Below, one piece after another: positions 7,803 through 13,383 of a stretch of DNA of 13,383 bases. The notes under the pieces were generated by a model, which was not told where the DNA came from, ran no database searches, and saw only the letters and a program-made list of their open reading frames with translations. The position numbers were made by a program, and so were the translations under genes. Source of the DNA: Mageeibacillus sp. UBA1243 (lineage in GTDB: Bacteria > Bacillota > Clostridia > UBA1212); contig DBWH01000026.1 of NCBI GenBank assembly GCA_002308595.1, forward strand, positions 4,838-18,220, given 5' to 3'. Every line of letters starts with the position of its first letter. Position 1 is the first letter of the stretch.

Positions 7803-7831
7803 ATTATATTATTTTTTTATTTTGTTTTCAA
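7803..7831 (-). promoter_or_regulatory. Sigma-A promoter of the rpiB-transketolase operon
   Basis: On the minus strand, -35 TTGAAA (7826-7831) and -10 TATAAT (7803-7808) are separated by 17 bp of A/T-rich DNA. Expected transcription starts near 7796, giving a leader of about 45 nt before rpiB. Confidence 0.85.
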
Positions 7832-7840
7832 TATAAAAGC

Positions 7841-7872
7841 GCGGAGCGAAGCGCCGCCGAAGCACCGCCGCA
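7841..7872. repeat. GC-rich structured block between two divergent promoters
   Basis: A hairpin (7841-7857: GCGG-A-GC, loop GAA, GC-G-CCGC, one A/G mismatch) overlaps two imperfect tandem 11-mers (7851-7861 and 7862-7872, sharing the core CCGCCG). It sits alone in A/T-rich DNA between the two -35 boxes. It could be a regulator-binding site or a structural insulator; no known operator is recognised. Confidence 0.4.
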
Positions 7873-7895
7873 TGTGCCGGCAAAAAAAGCTTTGT

Positions 7896-7925
7896 TTGAC
7901 AAATTACAGGTTTCAAAAGTATAAT
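7896..7925 (+). promoter_or_regulatory. Sigma-A promoter of the metallophosphoesterase gene
   Basis: Perfect consensus boxes: -35 TTGACA (7896-7901) and -10 TATAAT (7920-7925), with an 18-bp spacer. A run of seven A (7882-7888) upstream could act as an UP element. The start of transcription is expected near 7932, which excludes the ATG at 7931 as a start codon. Confidence 0.88.
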
Positions 7926-7955
7926 CCAATATGACAGACAAGCATCGAAAGACCG

Positions 7956-7962
7956 AAGGAGG
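7956..7962 (+). promoter_or_regulatory. Ribosome binding site of the metallophosphoesterase gene
   Basis: AAGGAGG lies ten bases before ATG 7973. Spacing is slightly long, but no better start is available. Confidence 0.75.
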
Positions 7963-7972
7963 CACCGCTTTT

Positions 7973-9397
7973 ATGAGCAGAAAAAATCTCATCATCGTTC
8001 TTGTGGTATTGATTGCCGTTGCGGCGATTGTTGCATTGGCGGTAGCGCTTCCTCAGTTTGCAAAGTGCAGTCCTTCAGGCGGCACGACCCCCTCGCCAAC
8101 GGAGACCGAGCCCGGCAGTCCGACGCCCGACCCAAACCCCGAGGAGTATGCGAAACGTTTCGGCGATTTTTCGGCGATAACCTGTACCATTGGCGATGAC
8201 CCGAAAACTACCGCCAATATCACCTGGCAGTCCCTCGCCGCGGCCCAAACAGGCTACGTCAGAATCTACGAAAAGAGCGCCGGAAGTGCGTCAGCCGCTG
8301 TCGTTACCGCCAATGTATTCTCCGAGACCCTCTCGGTTCCCGTGCTCGGCCAGTACGACCTTAAGAACCCCGAGCTTAGCGACGTCAAGGGACAGATTTA
8401 CAGGTGCTACCTCACGGGGCTCAAACCCGGCACGGAATATGTATATGTCGCGGGTTATGAGGGCGGCGCCGAAAGCGGTGAGATGAGTTTTAAGACTGCC
8501 GGCGAGTCGGACAGCTTCAGTTTTGTGCTTGTTGCGGACACGCAGGGCTTCACAAAGCGAAACTTCGATGTCTGGGAGACCCTTGCGACACTTTCTGCCG
8601 AAAAATTCGGTGATTTTGACTTTTTGATTCACCTTGGCGATACCGTTGAAGAAGGCAAAAACCACTATCAGTGGCAGCTCTATTTCAACGCTGCAGAGAA
8701 GCTCACTTTCGGGAAGCAGGTGGTTGACGTTGCCGGCAACCGCGACAAAAAGCACACGCTTCTCCGCTACACAAACGGAGCGGCCGAAAACCGCACCGCC
8801 CTCGTCTCCGGCTACTATTCCTTCGACTGGGGCAACATTCATTTCACGGTTCTGAACACGGGTGACGGCGAAAAGGGACTCGCCAAGTCCCAGCTTAAAT
8901 GGCTTGAATCGGACCTTGCCGCCGCAGAAGGCAAAACCAAGATCATTTTGATGCACAAAGCCCCCTATACCAACGCAAACCACTACAAAGATTCCGAAAT
9001 CGTCGCGATGCGTGGGCAGATTCTGCCCGTTGCCGAGACCTACGGGGTCACCCTGGTCATTTCCGGCCACGACCATTACTACTTCAGGTCCAAGCCGATT
9101 GACGGAAACGCCAATGCGGTTCCCTGCACAACCGAAACCGTCAATATCTCCGGCGTGGATGTGGAGATGCTCCGCTCAAACGGCACGGTTTACTTTGTCA
9201 ACGGCTCCGCCGGCTGCAAACAGCACGACAATAACGTCGACGTCGCGGCCGAAATAAACTACGAAAGGGCCTCCCTTTTGAAAGGCCCCTCGATTTCATA
9301 CGTCACTGCCGACAGCGACAAAATTGTATTTTACACCTACGTTTGCGAGGACAATAAGTTGACTCGGTTCGATGCCTTCGGGATTTACCTGAAGTAA
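7973..9397 (+). CDS. Membrane-anchored metallophosphoesterase, PAP-like N-domain
   Basis: This is a 474-residue extracytoplasmic calcineurin-like phosphoesterase. MSRK is followed by a hydrophobic segment (6-27). The cysteine after it (C32, AKC) is a poor lipobox because of the lysine at -1, so a signal anchor is likelier. A Pro/Thr-rich linker (33-56) leads to a fibronectin-III-like domain resembling the N-domain of purple acid phosphatases (about 66-176, ending LKPGTEYVY and MSFKTAG). The catalytic domain shows ADTQ (D189, Q191), HLGDT (D223), AGNRD (N256), MHKAPY (H328) and SGHDHYY (H366, H368). The GNH[D/E] block reads GNRD, with R257 in place of the conserved histidine. It has its own promoter, divergent from the rpiB operon. 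The phosphate substrate is unknown; activity may be altered by R257. Confidence 0.88.
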   Translation: MSRKNLIIVLVVLIAVAAIVALAVALPQFAKCSPSGGTTPSPTETEPGSPTPDPNPEEYAKRFGDFSAITCTIGDDPKTTANITWQSLAAAQTGYVRIYEKSAGSASAAVVTANVFSETLSVPVLGQYDLKNPELSDVKGQIYRCYLTGLKPGTEYVYVAGYEGGAESGEMSFKTAGESDSFSFVLVADTQGFTKRNFDVWETLATLSAEKFGDFDFLIHLGDTVEEGKNHYQWQLYFNAAEKLTFGKQVVDVAGNRDKKHTLLRYTNGAAENRTALVSGYYSFDWGNIHFTVLNTGDGEKGLAKSQLKWLESDLAAAEGKTKIILMHKAPYTNANHYKDSEIVAMRGQILPVAETYGVTLVISGHDHYYFRSKPIDGNANAVPCTTETVNISGVDVEMLRSNGTVYFVNGSAGCKQHDNNVDVAAEINYERASLLKGPSISYVTADSDKIVFYTYVCEDNKLTRFDAFGIYLK

Positions 9398-9454
9398 ACC
9401 TACCCCGGCAAGCCTTCTCCGCCTCGCAAAGACTTATTCCACGTTTTCTGAAAC

Positions 9455-10864
9455 TCAAGGCCGTCTTCTTACGACGGTCTTCTTTCTCACCACTGCCGCC
9501 AATGCCAAAGCCGCAGCCGCCACGACAGCAAACATACTTTCATTTCCTGTGCCCGGTGCTTTCGGTCTGTCCGGATAAGCCGGCGTACGGTGATAGTCTT
9601 CTAGGAACTCTTTTGCATCCAGTTTGTCAATAAAATCAGTATTGACCACCTTCCAGCCGTCTTCGGTTCTTTCAAATTCAAGAGAAATATCTACTTTCGG
9701 CGAGGAGTTATAATACCATGTTAAACTACATTTTGCCACCGCCTTTTTATCACTGATTTGCGTTATGGTTATACTGTCCGACAATGCGTTTCTAATATTG
9801 TAAGAATACATAAAATCCTCACGAGATAGTGTGTAATCTTCCGCCGTCCCGCACTGGAAACAAAGCTTGTCTCCAAACTGTTCTATGATATTAGAAAAAA
9901 CGATTAGATACTCCACAACTTCTTCAGAACAGAAATTTGCGGCATAATCGAACCAGGTTTTGGAATCCGAAAGATTTCCTTCCAGAATAGAATAAGTCCG
10001 ATTATTAATCATTTTGTATAGATGATTTCTGCTGTTTGGAGCAGGGCTGTAAGTATCAATTCTACACTCGGATCCTACAAAAAACGGAAAATATATATCG
10101 CTGACAAGCGCTATCAGCGTTTCCCGCACAGCTTCCTCCGTAAGAGTTTCTCCTTTATTTTTTCCCTTTTCCGCTCGGAAAAGCATATTGGCAAAATCCA
10201 GATAGCATATTTTCCATACACCGTCTTTGATTAGAACCTTAAAAGTGACATTGGTCTTCAGCCGCGATTCTTCAGGGGCTCCGTCGTGCTTATCGTAATA
10301 ACGGTGAACAGGTACAGATATATATGCGGTTTTGCCGTCAGGTTCCAGACGAGTTCTTATTTCGTCAAGCTCCGATAGCTCAAAATATGTGTTCGGTCTG
10401 TCTCCGTCCACGTAGCTGCATTCATCCAAAACAGGATAGTAATTCCAATACCATACACCGTTTTCCAGATAATATTTGTCGTAGAATGATTCAGAAGCAT
10501 CAATTACCGTTTCCGCAAGACTATCATCAAACAGCGCCCTGATTCTTTCTTTAACTTCATCAGGACTGTATCCTTCCTTGACCCTTACGTACCAGTTCCA
10601 AGGTTCTCCGCCCTGAGGAACAGACTCCAATTTGTCAGAGACTGGCGGATTGTGTATATATGCCGAAGTATTTCCTCCGGCAAACCAGCCGAAAAACATG
10701 CCTATAGAGTTTCTAATGTCTATAAACTCGGCAATGATTCTTTTCGCGGTCTCTTTATCAAAACTGTCGTCAAACTCTTCAGTCTCCGCAAACACGATCG
10801 TTTGCGGGATCATTACTGAAGCTATGAGCAGCAATGCGGCAAAAATAGATATGATTTTTTTCAT
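9455..10864 (-). CDS. Secreted protein with PGTG-type C-terminal anchor, function unknown
   Basis: This 469-residue exported protein matches no family I can name. Residues 1-26 are a signal peptide (KK, hydrophobic core, cleavage after VFA). The C-terminus has PGTG (437-440), a hydrophobic stretch (445-459) and a basic tail ending RRRP. That layout matches LPXTG-like sorting signals, in which PxTG variants are common in Clostridia, so wall or membrane anchoring is likely. The middle may hold two related alpha/beta modules, each ending in a similar strand: DGVWKICYLDF (214-224) and EDGWKVVNTDF (401-411). That pattern is seen in NTF2-like folds (inference). AAGGAGG (10870-10876) gives a clear start. 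It follows the C39-peptidase gene by 34 bp and should be co-transcribed. Base composition is A+T-rich except for the last 150 bp or so. Confidence 0.72.
   Translation of the reverse strand: MKKIISIFAALLLIASVMIPQTIVFAETEEFDDSFDKETAKRIIAEFIDIRNSIGMFFGWFAGGNTSAYIHNPPVSDKLESVPQGGEPWNWYVRVKEGYSPDEVKERIRALFDDSLAETVIDASESFYDKYYLENGVWYWNYYPVLDECSYVDGDRPNTYFELSELDEIRTRLEPDGKTAYISVPVHRYYDKHDGAPEESRLKTNVTFKVLIKDGVWKICYLDFANMLFRAEKGKNKGETLTEEAVRETLIALVSDIYFPFFVGSECRIDTYSPAPNSRNHLYKMINNRTYSILEGNLSDSKTWFDYAANFCSEEVVEYLIVFSNIIEQFGDKLCFQCGTAEDYTLSREDFMYSYNIRNALSDSITITQISDKKAVAKCSLTWYYNSSPKVDISLEFERTEDGWKVVNTDFIDKLDAKEFLEDYHRTPAYPDRPKAPGTGNESMFAVVAAAALALAAVVRKKTVVRRRP
9459..9489 (+). terminator. Possible weak terminator after the metallophosphoesterase gene
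   Basis: GGCCGTC and GACGGTC form a 7-bp stem (one G-U pair) with a 7-base loop, followed by TTCTTTCTC. The tail is pyrimidine-rich but not a pure U-run. It sits 61 bp past the stop and overlaps the 3' end of the converging gene. In the leftward direction it has no U-tail. Confidence 0.3.
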
Positions 10865-10898
10865 AAAAGCCTCCTTAGTAGTAATTGTTGAGTTGTTG

Positions 10899-13383
10899 TC
10901 ACGGGATGGTGTATTTGCTGCAAATCAAGGACCGATCCTTTATAATTGCCCTCAAATCTTCAACGGGACAATCAATAAATGCATACGCCAGCGGGTTGTG
11001 CCGGTCAGGTGCCAACTCCACAAAACTGGGATCCGAAGTGGGATAAGGATCTGCAATGACTACCCGCAGTCCACCTTCGGGGTTTGTGTATGCTCCGCAT
11101 ACAACCACGAAATGTCCCTTGCAAGTGTATGTAAATTGATAGTTTGCGTTATTATTGATTCTAATTAGAGCTATAGCAGGGTGATTCTGATTCAAATTGT
11201 ATTCAATCAACGAGTATATGTATGCCGCAGAACTATTTTCCGGAATACATATATCTTTGCTAATACTATAAGGGGCATCAGGGTCTGTAGGATCTTCGTT
11301 TAGCAACGAACTTATGGCGGCATTGACCTGTTCACGTCCGTATCTTGCCCAAAAGCCGGATACATTCTGTCCTTTTTCATACAAGTATTCATTGTATCCG
11401 TCAAGAACATCATAATAATACATGTAATCAATGTATGATAGATTATCTTTTTTAACTTTAAAGTTTGGATCATTTGGAAGATTCGCCGGATTTCTCATTC
11501 CATACCCGGTCAAATCCACACCCAAATAGTTAAGCACCATAGCAGCGCTTGTGGGACCACAAGTAGTCCATGACGGTTGTCCCATGTGCTCCATATCCAG
11601 CATGTAAAACATAAGATGCCAAAACCGCCCATCACCTTCAGCACAGGGTCTTGATGTTACTGTGCACGTAGCAGTGGCGCTGGGGGAATACAAGAAAGCT
11701 CCGAAATAACTTAGAATATAATAGTTTCTGTTAACCTTTACAAACGTCCATCTGGTTGTGAACATCGTCTGATCATCACACGAATTGAAACAAACGTTAG
11801 TGCCGTCATCTGCCAGATACTGATTTGTCTCCAGGCACTTTATCGTATACCCGTTTCCTGCCCATTTAATGCTGAATAATTGTGAAGGACTTCGCATGTA
11901 ACTGATATATCTGCTGTCCGTTATAGGATAATTGACATTACTTGATATATCACTTATCGGAGCAACCTTTGCTATAGGGAGACCATTTTCCACTACCCTT
12001 GTCATCGCATAACCACTGTCGTATCCACCCACATAATACATTGTCGGATTTATCATATATACCGCATCCATAATCGTCCCGGTCGCGTTGTATGGTATCC
12101 GTAATACAAGTCTTGGCATTCTAGATGCTGTTGCCGTTGTTGCGCCATGGAAAAGCGGCGCATTACCGGAAGCGCTGAAATGTATGCCATAGACACCGCC
12201 GTTCGAGTCAATCCAGTTTCCTTCTCTCCAATGATTTGCAAGACTTGTGATGTCAAAAATGTTTGGACCGGTTGCAGAAGCACCAACTTTTACCTTGCCC
12301 GTTGTGTTGAAACTTTCAGATGTGGCGTTATAAAGTGCTGTATAAGCGGAAGCACTGTATGAACCCATATTCCAGGACTGTGTTATCGGTTTTCCTGTTA
12401 TATTAACATCTGTTGTGCCTTGATATGCGGTTTTCCTGAACAGTTTCAGTGATGCATTTGAAATATTGCTCATATCCTTCATCACCCAGTAAAGATGAGG
12501 GAATTTAATTATAGTCTCTATATCTGATACATGATACGGATCAGGTTGAAACTTCATATAGGTACTCTCTGTTACACTGCCTCCTGTTAATTTCAGGGCT
12601 GACGAAAGGATTGCATTTGAGATATTAGGAAAACCGTATGTATCTGTAGTTGTCAGGTAAAGATGCGGGTCTATCGTGACAGGATACGTTGTATCTTTTC
12701 CCTTTAAAAAATCTTCGGGTACAGTCACACACAAAACATGGTCATCTAAAGCTTTTGCGGTTCCAAATGTAAAATGCCCGGCACTGTCTTCTATGTAGAT
12801 TTCGCCAAATGAACAGACAGCATTCCCTTTTGAGTCAATAATTGAAGCTGCACCGGATTCATAAGACAAACTCATATCGTTCATTTCAAAGAAATACTCA
12901 AAAGAATTCTTTCCGGTATAAGAATTCAATACGATATCGCTTTTGTTCCCGGTAAAGGTTGATTTCGCAACAAGATCCGTTCCTTCACCAAAAGCATTTT
13001 GATAAACAACAGTGCTATCTGAAATGTATCCTTGCTTTTCAGTGACAAGTTCTGTGTTTGGTTTAAACAGGATTTCATTTTCTCCGTAAACCAGTTTGAT
13101 TCCCTCTGATAGATTCTTTGGGAAATATGTCCTTATATCATTGTCGAGATTCGCACAAAGATACTTGTCATCTTCTATTTCATAAAGCGTATTTGATTTA
13201 TCCCGAATGACTCCTTCTTCATTTAAATATTTGACATTGATTGGAAAGATTAAATAGCTTTCCGTGTCAAACCCATCCAAATACCGGATTACATCTAATG
13301 AATCGTTTTCATCATCAATCCGAATAATGAAGCTTTTTTCAAGAGACTCATCTCCAATCATTACCTCAGGGATTTCTTTGAAA
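10899..13383 (-). CDS. DNRLRE / ricin-like / C39-like cysteine peptidase protein (start outside window)
   Basis: This frame stays open to the window edge: codons before the ATG at 13361 read FKEIPEV, so that ATG is probably internal and 827 or more residues belong to a larger protein. Numbering from that ATG: residues 1-230 resemble the stretch found before DNRLRE domains in secreted YD-repeat-type proteins, ending YPVTIDP (226-232). Residues 240-422 resemble a DNRLRE domain (FDITSLANHW at 369-378, MPRLVLRIPY at 415-424). Residues 430-585 look like a ricin-type beta-trefoil (CLETNQYLAD). Residues 586-820 form a C39-like papain-fold peptidase: oxyanion Q595, nucleophile C601 in TTCGPTSAAMVLNYLG, H750 in KGHFVVV and D771 in VIADPY. 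There is no C-terminal anchor. Substrate and processing are unknown. Confidence 0.8.
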   Translation of the reverse strand, partial: FKEIPEVMIGDESLEKSFIIRIDDENDSLDVIRYLDGFDTESYLIFPINVKYLNEEGVIRDKSNTLYEIEDDKYLCANLDNDIRTYFPKNLSEGIKLVYGENEILFKPNTELVTEKQGYISDSTVVYQNAFGEGTDLVAKSTFTGNKSDIVLNSYTGKNSFEYFFEMNDMSLSYESGAASIIDSKGNAVCSFGEIYIEDSAGHFTFGTAKALDDHVLCVTVPEDFLKGKDTTYPVTIDPHLYLTTTDTYGFPNISNAILSSALKLTGGSVTESTYMKFQPDPYHVSDIETIIKFPHLYWVMKDMSNISNASLKLFRKTAYQGTTDVNITGKPITQSWNMGSYSASAYTALYNATSESFNTTGKVKVGASATGPNIFDITSLANHWREGNWIDSNGGVYGIHFSASGNAPLFHGATTATASRMPRLVLRIPYNATGTIMDAVYMINPTMYYVGGYDSGYAMTRVVENGLPIAKVAPISDISSNVNYPITDSRYISYMRSPSQLFSIKWAGNGYTIKCLETNQYLADDGTNVCFNSCDDQTMFTTRWTFVKVNRNYYILSYFGAFLYSPSATATCTVTSRPCAEGDGRFWHLMFYMLDMEHMGQPSWTTCGPTSAAMVLNYLGVDLTGYGMRNPANLPNDPNFKVKKDNLSYIDYMYYYDVLDGYNEYLYEKGQNVSGFWARYGREQVNAAISSLLNEDPTDPDAPYSISKDICIPENSSAAYIYSLIEYNLNQNHPAIALIRINNNANYQFTYTCKGHFVVVCGAYTNPEGGLRVVIADPYPTSDPSFVELAPDRHNPLAYAFIDCPVEDLRAIIKDRSLICSKYTIP

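Larger units (their letters stand above)
549..9504. repeat. Dispersed octamer CGCCAATG / CATTGGCG, 16 copies
   Basis: By eye, the exact octamer reads CGCCAATG on the plus strand starting at 549, 1418, 3147, 3537, 4795, 5642, 6863, 8308, 9109 and 9497. It reads CATTGGCG at 1047, 2640, 3765, 4717, 6107 and 8188. About 0.3 copies would be expected in 9.5 kb of random sequence counting both strands. The base before the motif is C, A or T, never G; the base after it varies. The copy at 1047 is intergenic. Near matches (7 of 8) are at 212, 1932, 4011, 4728, 5575, 7442, 7731 and 8212. None was found after 9504. Function unknown. Confidence 0.75.

Noticed and set aside
7931..7972. ATG at 7931 as the start of the metallophosphoesterase
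   Set aside because: It lies at or before the expected transcription start of the consensus promoter and has no ribosome binding site.
13359..13361. ATG 13361 as the true start of the C39-peptidase protein
   Set aside because: No ribosome binding site precedes it, and the frame continues open to the window edge with plausible protein sequence.
1..13383. CRISPR arrays, tRNA or rRNA genes, insertion sequences, transposases, attachment sites
   Set aside because: I looked for spaced direct repeats, cloverleaf-type sequences, terminal inverted repeats and transposase or integrase motifs, and saw none.

Overview
The window looks like chromosomal DNA of an anaerobic Gram-positive bacterium, most likely an uncultured member of class Clostridia (Bacillota). 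The support is strong GGAGG-type ribosome binding sites, two near-consensus sigma-A promoters, a lipoprotein signal peptide with a Thr/Pro/Ala-rich linker, a split two-subunit transketolase, and a secreted protein ending in a PxTG-like C-terminal anchor. The exact taxon cannot be read from the sequence.

Region 1 (1-7808, leftward) is one long co-directional gene string running from a clear promoter (TTGAAA / TATAAT, 17-bp spacer, 7803-7831). In transcription order: rpiB, the N- and C-terminal transketolase subunits, a CE2-type SGNH carbohydrate esterase lipoprotein, alanine racemase (alr), an M42 aminopeptidase, a YitT/YczE-like six-helix membrane protein, and the N-terminal third of a cytosolic GH38 alpha-mannosidase cut by the window edge. 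Gaps are 3-58 bp except 141 bp before the mannosidase. The set links pentose-phosphate metabolism with deacetylation and trimming of glycans and with peptide/cell-wall amino acid metabolism.

Region 2 (7809-9397) is a divergent promoter region with a GC-rich structured core, then a rightward gene for a membrane-anchored metallophosphoesterase with a purple-acid-phosphatase-like N-terminal domain. Its GNH[D/E] block reads GNRD.

Region 3 (9455-13383, leftward) is visibly richer in A+T. It encodes the C-terminal 827 residues of a large protein (DNRLRE-type region, ricin-like region, C39-like cysteine peptidase with visible Cys, His, Asp and oxyanion Gln). It is followed after 34 bp by a secreted protein with a PGTG-type C-terminal anchor. 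This pair looks like accessory, possibly transferred, DNA.

The most unexpected signal is a dispersed octamer, CGCCAATG (CATTGGCG on the other strand). I found it 16 times between 549 and 9504, in both orientations, inside genes in more than one codon phase and once between genes. I found none in the last 3.9 kb. It behaves like a highly iterated genomic motif and, with base composition, marks region 3 as foreign or recent.
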